From the NCBI GenBank assembly GCA_964558295.1, contig CAZLDQ010000013.1, positions 1 through 46,286 of the forward strand: a stretch of 46,286 nt of DNA, given 5' to 3'. The stretch's first letter is position 1. Each line of letters begins with the position of its first letter. The notes under the pieces are model-generated. The model was given only the letters and a program-made list of their open reading frames with translations, did no database searches and was not told the DNA's origin. Made by a program: the position numbers and the translations under genes. Positions 34,222 to 42,276 of this stretch are shown here, piece by piece. This DNA comes from JBDKTH01 sp964558295. GTDB lineage: Bacteria > Planctomycetota > Planctomycetia > Pirellulales > Thermoguttaceae.

Positions 34222-34580
34222 CACTTTTGGTCCTCAATTAGTCTTGATCACAAATCGTCCTGCCCCTGTGGTAACAAATCAACCGTGCGGCGCATAGGGG
34301 GAGGGATCTGGGGGGCCCCCTGGAAGTCCGCCCCGCGATGTACTATCTTGCCCTATGGTCCGTTTGGCCAGAAGCGGTTTTCCAACGGCGGTCCCCGCCG
34401 ATTCTCGGAGCCCATGGGCTATTCCGTTGGAAAATCAATTTCTAGGATTTTACCAAGACGGACAAGAATGCAAACCGCCGGTCGCGGTCGCGTCGCTACT
34501 TGTTGGTCTGCCAGCGTTTACGACTGACCGCCCCCGGTCTTCTTTGCCAACCATTCACCTGTTTTTTCAGCCCACTCACC
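34222..34580. promoter_or_regulatory. Divergent apgM/pgi control region
   Basis: There is no gene in these 359 bases. Both apgM (minus) and pgi (plus) must be transcribed from here unless read from farther away. It contains a GGGGGGCCCCC palindrome near 34310 and a nested hairpin structure at 34378-34434, listed separately. I see no convincing promoter boxes. Confidence 0.4.
34378..34434. repeat. Nested cruciform-like inverted repeat
   Basis: TTTTCCAACGG (34378-34388) and CCGTTGGAAAA (34424-34434) are perfect 11-base arms. Inside are two further symmetric elements: CGGCGG-TCC-CCGCCG at 34386-34400, which shares three bases with the left outer arm, and the 12-base palindrome AGCCCATGGGCT at 34409-34420. 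The whole could fold as a three-way junction in single-stranded DNA or RNA. Confidence 0.7.
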
Positions 34581-36044
34581 ATGCCATCCCAACCCTCGCT
34601 CACGTACAACTACTCCGGCGTTGTTTTCCCCAGACAGGCTCCTGAGATCGGTCGCCAAGCCGGCCTCCAGCCAAGCGACCTCTGCCGACTCGCTCCGGCA
34701 CTGAAGGCCGCTCGTCAAGAGGTCCTCGACGACGTGGCTATCATGCAACGGCCCAAGGACCAGCGCAACCTGCCGGCCGAAAAGGACCCGCTGGATAGCC
34801 GCTTCACCGACCTCCCCAAACGGATGCTCGACGAACTCCGCCAAAAGGGTAACCAAAGCGAACTGGCCCGAATCCGCCAAGCGGCCGACCGGCTCGCCGA
34901 AGAGGTCGACCGCGTCGTGGTCCTCGGCATCGGTGGCTCATACATGGGCGCCCGGGCTTTGTTCGAAGCCCTCTGCCATCCCTACTACAACGAACTGAGC
35001 CGAACCGAACGCGGTAACCGGCCGCGGATCTACTTTGAAGGCAACAACGTCGATAACGACGCCATGCAAGGCCTCTTGCATGTGCTCGGCCAAGGGCCGG
35101 CCACAAGCATAGACCATCGCTGGGGCATCATCGTCATCAGCAAGAGCGGCTCGACCCTCGAAACGGCCGTCGCCTTCCGACTCTTCGTCGACGCCCTGCG
35201 CCAGTCGTGTGGCGGCGACGCCCAGCAGATGGCCCGGCGCATCCTGGCCGTCAGTAGCCGTGACAGCCAGCTCTGGCAACTCAGTCAGGCCCTCGGCGTG
35301 CCCGAAGAAAACCTCTTCATGTATCCCGACGACGTCGGCGGCCGTTTTTCCGTGCTCACCTCCGTGGGCCTCTTGCCGGCAGCCGTGATGGGACTCGACA
35401 TCGAAGCGCTCCTCCAAGGCGCCGCCGACCTGACCGACCGCTTTGCCACGGCCGAGGTGGGCGACAACCCGGTGCTCGACTACGTCGGCATCAGCCACCT
35501 CATGGAAGCCTGGCGCGGGGCGACCGTGCGCGTCCTTTCCACATGGGGCAAGCGACTGGAAGCCGCCGGCCTCTGGTACGACCAGCTCTTGTCGGAAAGC
35601 CTCGGCAAGAACGGCCAGGGCGCCACGCCGATCACGGCCGTCAACACCCGCGACCTCCATTCCCGCGGCCAGCAACACCAGGACGGACGCCGCGACAAGC
35701 TGATCACCAACCTCGTCGTCGAGAAGGTCACCGACCAACCGCTGACCATCCCTGCATGGCCGGCCAACCAGAACCAGGACAAACTCAATTCCCTGGCTGG
35801 CAAGACGATTCCGCAGGTCTTGGAGGCCGCCATCGCCGGTACGAATCAGGCCTATTTTGAAGACTTCCGCCCCACGGCCAGCATCAATCTCCCCTGCTTG
35901 AGCGAACACATCATGGGCCAACTGTTTCAGATGCTCATGCTGGCCACGTCGGTCGAAGGTCGCCTGATCGGCATCAATCCCTACGGCCAGCCGGGCGTCG
36001 AGGGATACAAGCGCCACATGAAGCACTTCCTGGGAGTCAAATAA
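34581..36044 (+). CDS. pgi: Glucose-6-phosphate isomerase
   Basis: This 487-residue cytosolic enzyme interconverts glucose 6-phosphate and fructose 6-phosphate. The start at ATG 34581 is chosen because conserved sequence follows; the frame is open to 34500 but codes nothing recognisable. SIS-domain motifs are VVLGIGGSYMGARAL (GIGGS at 116-120) and IVISKSGSTLETAVAF. The C-terminus has the PGI signature region with TSVEGRLIGINPYGQPGVEGYK: Glu459 and Lys477 fit the catalytic acid/base and lysine positions. The preceding NQDKLNSLAGKTIPQVLEAA and LPCLSEHIMGQLFQML are typical of bacterial Pgi of this length. It is divergent from apgM, and the next gene begins two bases after its stop, so a two-gene operon is likely. 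Confidence 0.94.
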   Translation: MPSQPSLTYNYSGVVFPRQAPEIGRQAGLQPSDLCRLAPALKAARQEVLDDVAIMQRPKDQRNLPAEKDPLDSRFTDLPKRMLDELRQKGNQSELARIRQAADRLAEEVDRVVVLGIGGSYMGARALFEALCHPYYNELSRTERGNRPRIYFEGNNVDNDAMQGLLHVLGQGPATSIDHRWGIIVISKSGSTLETAVAFRLFVDALRQSCGGDAQQMARRILAVSSRDSQLWQLSQALGVPEENLFMYPDDVGGRFSVLTSVGLLPAAVMGLDIEALLQGAADLTDRFATAEVGDNPVLDYVGISHLMEAWRGATVRVLSTWGKRLEAAGLWYDQLLSESLGKNGQGATPITAVNTRDLHSRGQQHQDGRRDKLITNLVVEKVTDQPLTIPAWPANQNQDKLNSLAGKTIPQVLEAAIAGTNQAYFEDFRPTASINLPCLSEHIMGQLFQMLMLATSVEGRLIGINPYGQPGVEGYKRHMKHFLGVK

Positions 36045-36046
36045 GT

Positions 36047-36733
36047 ATGGCCGCGGAATTGACCTGGTTGGGACACGGATGCTGGTCCGTTACGACCGGC
36101 AGTCATCGGATTCTTCTCGATCCGTTCCTCGACGACTCGCCCACAGCGCCCGTCAAGGCCAACCAGGTCGAGGCCGACTTCATCCTCCTCTCCCACGGCC
36201 ACTACGACCACGTGGCCGACGCCGTCAAGATCGCCAAGCGGACCGGCGCCCTCGTGATCGCCAACTTCGAGATCTGCGAGTGGCTCGCCGCCCAGGGCGT
36301 CGAAAACACCCATGCGATGAACATCGGTGGCGGCGTTAACCAACCCTTCGGACGAGTGAAGATGACAATCGCCCATCACTCATCGAAGCTCCCCGACGGC
36401 TCAAACGGCGGCGCCCCGGCCGGCTTCATCCTCTCGCTGCCTGAGGGCAACATCTACTTCGCCTGCGACACAGGCCTCTTCGACGACATGAAGCGGATCG
36501 GCACCGTCGGCCTCCGCTTGGCCGCCCTGCCGATCGGCGACAATTTTACCATGGGCCCCGACGACGCCCTGGAAGCCGTCAAGCTCCTCGCCCCGCGCCA
36601 AGTTGTCCCCGTCCACACCAACACCTGGCCCCCCATCGCCCAAGACCCTCACCTCTGGGCCACCCGCGTCCGCGCCGAAACCTCCACCGAGCCGGTTGTC
36701 CTGGAGCCGGGCGGGAAGATTACCCTGGATTGA
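36047..36733 (+). CDS. Metallo-beta-lactamase-fold hydrolase (UPF0173 type)
   Basis: A 228-residue cytosolic protein of the UPF0173 group, which has a metallo-beta-lactamase fold. The zinc-site motif SHGHYDHVAD (about residues 49-58) is the HxHxDH signature. Also typical are WLGHGCW near the start, RILLDPFLDD, the middle MTIAHHSSKLPDGSNGG, FACDTGLFDDM, and LPIGDNFTMGPDDALEAVKLL with PVHTNTWPPIAQ. Members are annotated as metal-dependent hydrolases; the true substrate is unknown for most. The ATG is two bases after the pgi stop, so co-translation with pgi is likely. No ribosome binding site stands out in the tail of pgi. Confidence 0.9.
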   Translation: MAAELTWLGHGCWSVTTGSHRILLDPFLDDSPTAPVKANQVEADFILLSHGHYDHVADAVKIAKRTGALVIANFEICEWLAAQGVENTHAMNIGGGVNQPFGRVKMTIAHHSSKLPDGSNGGAPAGFILSLPEGNIYFACDTGLFDDMKRIGTVGLRLAALPIGDNFTMGPDDALEAVKLLAPRQVVPVHTNTWPPIAQDPHLWATRVRAETSTEPVVLEPGGKITLD

Positions 36734-37128
36734 GGCTTGCCGGTTAAGCGGCTGTCCATGACTCCTACCCGCCCGCCGAACGGGAGAGGGTGGCGAGGAA
36801 CGAGCCGGGTGAGGGCCCAGGCCGAAGGACCAATGCGAAGCATTCCGCCTTCTTGGTCATTGGTCATTGCTCATTTCCTCACGTTCGCCAGCCAAATTCG
36901 AGCGAGCCTTTTGACCCGGGGGGCCCCGAACGCCTGCTTTTTGTTCTCCTAAGCCTAACGATAACCGACGGCCTGCCCCCAAGGTCACACGTACGGCAGC
37001 TTTCCCCGTTGACACGCAATCCCACGCCAATCAAGATCAGAAGTCTCAGCTCGCCATAGCAAGGGGCAAGCTCAACGAGCGGAAGCGGCAAGCAACTAGC
37101 CATATCCTAAGCACTGAGGAGTATCCGG
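36734..37128. repeat. Intergenic region with heptamer repeat, locus 5
   Basis: There is no gene in these 395 bases. A GGTCATTGGTCATTGCTCATT run at about 36856-36876 is built of seven-base units (CAATGAC on the other strand). Just before it, GACCAATGCGAAGCATT can fold (AATGC-GAA-GCATT inside GACCAA...TTGGTC). The region upstream of 37129 should hold the alkaline phosphatase promoter; no Pho-box-like direct repeats were recognised. Confidence 0.5.
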
Positions 37129-39027
37129 ATGAACGCATCTAGGTTCCGTTTTGTCGTGCAGGCGATTGCCGCCGTCTCGCTGGTTTGTCTTTGTTCTGCA
37201 TCGTCCTCGGCGGCCCCATCGTTCACGCCGCTGCCGCTTGCCGCAGGCGCCAACAGCAGCTTCTCTGACCAGGAAGCTGATGACCGCCAGGGCGGATGGC
37301 TCGACCTTGGCACCAATGATCTGTGCGTGCTTTCGCCCGGAAAGCTACTTGCCTCCGGAGTCCCGTTCGAGATTCCAGACGAGTCGGCCACGGGCGGCAA
37401 GAGCTGTATCGTCCTCGGCGGCCCGAAGCGGACTTACCTGCCATCCTCGGCCCAAGTGACCGTCGAAGCGGAGAAGACAGGGGAGTTCCTCTATCTGCTG
37501 CATGGCGCCGCCTGGTGCCCGGCGGCTCAGGCCAAGAAGATGACAGGCGTGCTGTTGGTCGATTACACAGACGGCACCTCGTCGGAGTTTCACGTGCGGT
37601 TTGGGCGCGACGTCGGCGATTGGACCAACCCGACGAGTTATCCGAACGCCGCTCGTGGGTGGACCGCCTACAACGCCAACACGCAGGTCTCCCTGTTCAT
37701 CTCTCGGTTTGCCCTGAAGAAGCAGCCGGTCAAGGCAATCCGCTTCGAGGCCAAGGAGACGGCCTGGATGGTTGTCGCCGCCACGTTAGGCAGCGAGGTA
37801 CGGCTGGTGCCGATCCGTCCTAACCTCACCTTGGACCGGCAATACACCGCCCCCACAATCGCCGGCTCCTTGCCCGAGAAGTCCCCGACGCCGACCCCGA
37901 AAAACATCATCCTCATCATCGGCGACGGCATGGGCCCCGGAGCAATCAAGCTGACCTCGCTTTACCAGCATAAGGCGGAAGGCCGACTCGTCATGGAGCA
38001 ACTGCCCGTCGCAAGTTTCTGCACCACCTATTCGGCAAGTTCCGATGTCACCGATTCGGCCGCTTCCGCCACGGCCATCGCCACGGGCCACAAGACGAAC
38101 AACGGCTTCCTGGGTCTTCATCCGGACAAGAAACGGCTAACCACCTTCGCCGAGGTCGCCCATCAAGAAGGCCGCTCCGTCGGCCTGATCACTTCCGATT
38201 CGATCCTCGGCGCCACCCCTGCGGGGTTCTATGCACACGTCTCCAGCCGTGGCAATTATGCGGAGGTCGCCGCCTGCGCTGCAGAGTCTGGTTTCGACAT
38301 CCTAATCGGGAGCGCCAAGGGCCGTGACTGGTTCCTCCCCAAAACGGCTGGCGGACAGCGTACCGATACGCGCAACGTGTTAAACGACATGACCGCCGAA
38401 GGCTACGTCACCATCGACACGACCGAAACCTTCGCCCAAGTGCCGCAAGACCGTCGCGTGTTGGGCTTCATGGCCCCCGGCACGCTCGATCCCGAACGCT
38501 GTCTGGCGCAGCTTACGGAGACCGCGATTACCCGCCTTTCGAAGAACGACAAGGGCTTCTTCTTGATGACCGAATGCACCATCACCGACAGCGGCGGCCA
38601 CGGCAACAATCCAGAACTGACCGTGCGTGGAACCTTGCAAGTCGATTGGGCGGTGAAGCAGGCCGTTGAGTTTGCCCGGACCAACGGCGAGACTCTGGTG
38701 CTCGTCACTGCCGATCACGAAACCGGCGGTCTCAACGCCGTGCTGAGCCATTCGGCGTCGAAGCGGCTGACACTTCACTACACGACCACCAGCCACACCA
38801 GTACCCCAGTGCACCTTTATGCTTTCGGTCCTGGTGCGGAGCTGTTTTCCGGTGTGATTGATAATACTGACATCGCCAAGACGATTGCCCATCTCTGGAG
38901 ACTCCGCCTTCCCGCCCCCCGCGAAGTCCAACCGAAGGACACACAGCCCATAGAAAAGAAGGCAGCCCTCCTCGACCTTTCCCCCCACATGTCCCTTACC
39001 GCCGCAGCGGTTGGCTTGGCAAAGTGA
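37129..39027 (+). CDS. Secreted alkaline phosphatase
   Basis: This 632-residue exported phosphomonoesterase has a signal peptide (FVVQAIAAVSLVCLCSASSS) and GAGGAG before the ATG at 37129. The catalytic half begins near 258: IIGDGMGPG (Asp266, metal), VTDSAASATA (Ser310, nucleophile), ECTITDSGGHGNN (Glu482, Asp487, His491), TADHETGGL (Asp529, His530) and SHTSTPV (His556), which together supply the three metal sites of the PhoA family. The first ~250 residues form a separate beta-rich domain (GAAWCPAAQAKKMTGVLLVD, FHVRFGRDVGDWTNP) resembling carbohydrate- or surface-binding modules, so the enzyme is longer than the ~450-residue E. coli type. It stands alone with long spacers on both sides. Catalytic residues are assigned by motif alignment; the substrate range is unknown. 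Confidence 0.9.
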   Translation: MNASRFRFVVQAIAAVSLVCLCSASSSAAPSFTPLPLAAGANSSFSDQEADDRQGGWLDLGTNDLCVLSPGKLLASGVPFEIPDESATGGKSCIVLGGPKRTYLPSSAQVTVEAEKTGEFLYLLHGAAWCPAAQAKKMTGVLLVDYTDGTSSEFHVRFGRDVGDWTNPTSYPNAARGWTAYNANTQVSLFISRFALKKQPVKAIRFEAKETAWMVVAATLGSEVRLVPIRPNLTLDRQYTAPTIAGSLPEKSPTPTPKNIILIIGDGMGPGAIKLTSLYQHKAEGRLVMEQLPVASFCTTYSASSDVTDSAASATAIATGHKTNNGFLGLHPDKKRLTTFAEVAHQEGRSVGLITSDSILGATPAGFYAHVSSRGNYAEVAACAAESGFDILIGSAKGRDWFLPKTAGGQRTDTRNVLNDMTAEGYVTIDTTETFAQVPQDRRVLGFMAPGTLDPERCLAQLTETAITRLSKNDKGFFLMTECTITDSGGHGNNPELTVRGTLQVDWAVKQAVEFARTNGETLVLVTADHETGGLNAVLSHSASKRLTLHYTTTSHTSTPVHLYAFGPGAELFSGVIDNTDIAKTIAHLWRLRLPAPREVQPKDTQPIEKKAALLDLSPHMSLTAAAVGLAK

Positions 39028-39089
39028 TCCGGGCAAGCGTCTGAGGCTGGAGAAGAACAGTAACGGGCGTTCCGCGCGGCGGGATCCGC

Positions 39090-39263
39090 TCGGTGAATCC
39101 ATTCTTGAGCCTGGGTAGTTTGCCGCCGGCCGTCTGGATCTTTCCAGACGAAGGTCACCTTGATTTCCGTACCACGGACCGACTCGTCCTTCGGCTCCAG
39201 TATTCCGCCCGTCGGGAGTCTCCGGGCAAGCATCTCGTCGGCGTCAGGCCAGTCACGCGACAA
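39090..39263 (-). pseudogene. Possible remnant of a YdjY-like domain gene
   Basis: On the minus strand this stretch reads as protein-like sequence with VTFVWKDPDGRRQTTQAQEWI, which resembles the VxVxWxDxxGKxxxxxAQxWV pattern of planctomycete YdjY-domain proteins as I remember it. The following WVFAGS-type region is missing and sequence similarity stops at about 39090. The rest of the 363-base gap (39028-39390) holds nothing I recognise. If correct this is a decayed gene fragment. It overlaps no gene and would read toward the alkaline phosphatase end. Confidence 0.35.
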
Positions 39264-39390
39264 GATGTCTTACATAATTTACGCATGTTTGGATTGACCG
39301 TGAACCGGACCGCAGTCGAGAATCAAGACAAATGCAGCAAACCATCAGATAAGCTAACAGTATGCTCACCAGACCGCTGGGAGGGCGACC

Positions 39391-40410
39391 GTGCTCAGAG
39401 TTGGAATTGTCGGATTTGGGTTCATGGGACGCATGCACTACCGGTGCTGGAACGCGCTGCCGGAAGCCGACGTGGTAGCGATCTGCGAAGCCGATCCGCG
39501 TGCTTTGGATGATACGAACAAGACGCGGGGCAATATCGAGGGTGCCGAGGGAGCGGTCGATCTGGATCGGGTACACCTCTACACCGACCTGGCGGAGATG
39601 CTTGCCCAGGAACACCTCGATGCGGTGTCGATCACCGTGCCGACGCACCTGCATGCCTCCTATACGCTCCAAGCCCTCGACCTTGGCGTTCATGTGCTTT
39701 GTGAAAAGCCGATCGCCCTGCGTCTGGCCGACGCAAGCCAGATGCTCGAAGCTGCCCAGCGCAGCGGTCGGATACTCCAAATCGCCCACTGTATCCGATT
39801 CTGGCCCGAGTATGCGACGGCCAAGGAAATCGTCGATAGCGGGGTGTATGGCCCGGTGCTCGCCGCCACCTTCCAACGGCTGGCAGCCACGGCCTGGCGC
39901 AAGGCAGGAACTTGGTTCGCCAAGGAGGAACTCAGCGGCGGGATGCCGCTGGATCTGCACATCCACGACACGGACTTCGTGCAGTACTTGTTCGGCATGC
40001 CGACTGCCGTCTACAGTTGCGGAGTGAACACTCCCGAGGGCGGCTTGGCCCACATGACGACCCGCTACCGCTACAACGACGGCAAACTAGTTACCGCCGA
40101 AGGTGGCTGGGCCATGGTGCCGTCCTATGGCCTGGATATGCGATTTCACCTCGTGTTCGAGCGGGCAACGCTGGCCTTCGACTACCGCTGCAAGCCCACG
40201 CTTCGTCTCTGCACCGCCGAAGGCGACGTAATCGAGCCGGACTGCGGGGCAGGGGACGGCTACTCGCGTCAGATAGCCCATTTTGCCCGCCAGATCCGTG
40301 CAGAACACGTTCCACCGGTCATCACCCCCGAAGAAGCCTGGAACTCATTACGCATCGTCGAAGCCGAACGGGAATCGGTTCGCCGCGGGTGCGAAGTGTC
40401 GCTCGTCTGA
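39391..40410 (+). CDS. Gfo/Idh/MocA-family NAD(P)-dependent oxidoreductase
   Basis: This 339-residue cytosolic oxidoreductase starts at GTG 39391, with GGGAGGG seven bases upstream. The N-terminal Rossmann domain has GIVGFGFMGRMHYRCWN (dinucleotide binding, residues 5-21) and the family EKPIAL motif (Glu108-Lys109-Pro110), where the lysine usually takes part in catalysis. The C-terminal alpha/beta domain has GGMPLDLHIHDTDFVQYLFG, a typical substrate-side histidine region. Members oxidise or reduce sugars, inositols or amino sugars. It is first of four genes on the same strand, followed after 37 bases by an epimerase, then nagB and a polysaccharide deacetylase, so an amino-sugar or related polyol is a reasonable substrate guess. 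Confidence 0.9.
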   Translation: MLRVGIVGFGFMGRMHYRCWNALPEADVVAICEADPRALDDTNKTRGNIEGAEGAVDLDRVHLYTDLAEMLAQEHLDAVSITVPTHLHASYTLQALDLGVHVLCEKPIALRLADASQMLEAAQRSGRILQIAHCIRFWPEYATAKEIVDSGVYGPVLAATFQRLAATAWRKAGTWFAKEELSGGMPLDLHIHDTDFVQYLFGMPTAVYSCGVNTPEGGLAHMTTRYRYNDGKLVTAEGGWAMVPSYGLDMRFHLVFERATLAFDYRCKPTLRLCTAEGDVIEPDCGAGDGYSRQIAHFARQIRAEHVPPVITPEEAWNSLRIVEAERESVRRGCEVSLV

Positions 40411-40447
40411 ACAAGGAACCCGACAAAGCAAACCGAGGAGGACTCCC

Positions 40448-40964
40448 ATGAAATGTCATGATTGGCCGGTGGGCGTATGCAGTTGGTCGTTGCGCACCGA
40501 CGTAGCTGGAGTAGCCGCAGCGATGCGAGAGTTGGGAATCGACCATGTGAACCTCGCCTTAAAGCCCGCCTTGCGCGACGGAGGCGACGCCTACCTCGAG
40601 GCCGTACGTCACCAGCCGTGGACCATCAGCGCCACAACGCTCGGCTTTCCCCAAGAGGATTACACTTCGCTGGAAAGCATTCGCGCCACAGGGGGAATCT
40701 TGCCCGACGACTGTTGGCCGGCCAATCGCCAGATGTTCCTCAACGCCGCCGCAATCACAGCCGAGTTGCGTGTCCGCTACCTCACGATGCATGCCGGGTT
40801 TTTGGAGAGCGACGACCCAGCCTGTGCCCGGCGACTCCGCGAGCGACTGGTCAGCCTGGCCGATGCGGCCGGCGAACGTGGCCTCCCCCGGTTGTTGGAG
40901 ACGGGCCAAGAACCGGCACCCTGTCTGGAATCCCGCTTGGAAGAGTTGAGCCATCCGGCCATGG
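40448..40964 (+). CDS. Sugar phosphate isomerase/epimerase, N-terminal part (broken by gap)
   Basis: The first part of a xylose-isomerase-like TIM-barrel protein runs from an ATG with GAGGAGG upstream to the N run at 40965. It begins MKCHDWPVGVCSWSLRTDVA, the family opening, and has TMHAGFLESDD (metal-site-like His and Glu/Asp) near residues 115-125. The last ~36 codons (ADAAGERGLPRLLETGQE and following) correspond to the same protein segment as the first codons after the gap (ADTGGEQGLTLLLETGQE). So the two pieces overlap in protein terms and do not join cleanly. The gene lies between the Gfo/Idh/MocA gene and nagB. Function by family: an isomerase or epimerase of a sugar or polyol. Confidence 0.75.
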
Positions 40965-40974
40965 NNNNNNNNNN
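40965..40974. other. Assembly gap (10 N)
   Basis: Ten N bases interrupt the epimerase gene. Ten is a conventional placeholder, so the true distance is unknown. Reading frames on the two sides differ, and the two flanks code for homologous but not identical protein segments. Confidence 0.95.
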
Positions 40975-40976
40975 CC

Positions 40977-41453
40977 GCCGGGGCGCAGGCCGGTCGCATT
41001 GGCACCCGGCGGGGCTGCCTGGCCGACACGGGCGGAGAGCAGGGGCTCACGCTCCTCCTGGAGACCGGCCAGGAGACGGCCGAGTGCCTGCGACAGCTGC
41101 TGGAAGAATTGAACCACCCGGTGCTGGGCGTCAACTTCGACCCGGCCAACATGATCCTCTACGACAAGGGCGATCCGGTCGAGGCCGTGCGACGCCTGGG
41201 CTCGTGGATCAAACACGTCCACATCAAAGACGCTGTTCGCACCAGCCACCCGGGCACGTGGGGCACAGAAACACCCTGGGGCGAAGGCCAAGTCGCCGGA
41301 GACGCTCTTCTGACGGCCTTGAAGGAAGTCGGATTCACCGGCGTTCTGGCAATCGAACGCGAAACCGGCGACAACCGCTTGGAAGACATTCGTTTGGCTG
41401 TCGCACGTCTCACTCGCAATGGCCAAGCAGACGAAAATGCCGCGAACGCATGA
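40977..41453 (+). CDS. Sugar phosphate isomerase/epimerase, C-terminal part (broken by gap)
   Basis: After the gap the correct frame reads LTLLLETGQETAECLRQLLE, then GVNFDPANMILYDKGDPVEA, HVHIKDAVRTSHPGTWG and GEGQVAGDALLTAL. These are conserved core blocks of xylose-isomerase-like TIM-barrel epimerases, with the metal-binding Glu, Asp and His of the LETGQE, NFDPANM and HIKD motifs. The coding frame is offset from the N-terminal part. The first codons repeat, at about 70 percent by eye, the segment just before the gap, so the flanks may be from two strains, two paralogues or a mis-scaffold. The stop is followed after 30 bases by nagB. Only the total extent is uncertain, not the family. Confidence 0.75.
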   Translation, partial: AGAQAGRIGTRRGCLADTGGEQGLTLLLETGQETAECLRQLLEELNHPVLGVNFDPANMILYDKGDPVEAVRRLGSWIKHVHIKDAVRTSHPGTWGTETPWGEGQVAGDALLTALKEVGFTGVLAIERETGDNRLEDIRLAVARLTRNGQADENAANA

Positions 41454-41483
41454 GAAGACACTCATCCGTCAGGAAGGAAGGAA

Positions 41484-42266
41484 ATGGCGTTGAACTGGAT
41501 TTGTACCGAAGACTACGAGCAGATGTCCCTGTCCGGCGCTGCACGAATCGCCGCCGTCGTTGAACAACGGCTTTCCTCCGGTCGGCCGGCGATTCTGGGA
41601 CTGGCCACCGGCAACACGATGATCGGACTCTACGAGCGTCTGGCTGCGATTCTCAACCGACGCGGCCTCGACCTCTCACAGCTTCACACGGTCAATCTCG
41701 ATGAATACGTGGACGCCGACGGGTGCTGGGTTCCTCCCGATCATCCATTAAGCTACCACACCTACATGAAAGTGAACTTCTTCGACCGGCTCGATCCAAA
41801 GCGGTGCATGAACCCGGCGCACATCCACTTCCCCGACCCAGCCAATCCCTGTGCAGTGGACACCCTGATTCGCAGCCTCGGCGGAATCGACCTGCAACTC
41901 CTGGGGATCGGCTTCAACGGCCACATCGCCTTCAACGAGCCCATGACCGAAGAGTCCATTTCGGTCGAAGCCTTCGCCGCGTTGCCCAGCCGAGTAATCA
42001 CCCTTGCCGAGCGGACGATTGAGACCAATGCACGGTTAACCGCCGGGGGGGATCGCTCGAAAGTGCCGTGTCGCGCAGTCACCCTGGGGATGAGCACGAT
42101 CCTCGCCGCCCACGAGATCCTGCTCCTGGCGTGTTTCCCAGAGCAGCGGGAACCGCTCTTGCGAATCCGCAACGGACGGCCCACGCCAATGCTTCCGGCC
42201 AGTTATCTTCTGAATCACGCCAACGCCACGATTATCTACACGGGCGACAAGATCTCTTTGGAGTAA
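41484..42266 (+). CDS. nagB: Glucosamine-6-phosphate deaminase
   Basis: This 260-residue cytosolic enzyme converts glucosamine 6-phosphate to fructose 6-phosphate and ammonia, which feeds amino sugars into glycolysis. Signature motifs are LGLATGNTMIGLYERL (phosphate binding), VNLDEYVD with Asp73 (general base in NagB) and GIGFNGHIAFNEP (about residues 138-150, with the catalytic-loop His). AGGATAAG-like and AAGGAAGGAA purine runs before the ATG at 41484 provide a ribosome binding site. The length is normal. Position between the epimerase and a polysaccharide deacetylase, with 10 bases to the latter, suggests one operon for N-acetylated sugar use. It could be a broader sugar-phosphate deaminase of the same family, but the motifs favour NagB. 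Confidence 0.9.
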   Translation: MALNWICTEDYEQMSLSGAARIAAVVEQRLSSGRPAILGLATGNTMIGLYERLAAILNRRGLDLSQLHTVNLDEYVDADGCWVPPDHPLSYHTYMKVNFFDRLDPKRCMNPAHIHFPDPANPCAVDTLIRSLGGIDLQLLGIGFNGHIAFNEPMTEESISVEAFAALPSRVITLAERTIETNARLTAGGDRSKVPCRAVTLGMSTILAAHEILLLACFPEQREPLLRIRNGRPTPMLPASYLLNHANATIIYTGDKISLE

Positions 42267-42276
42267 GGTTGCGAAG

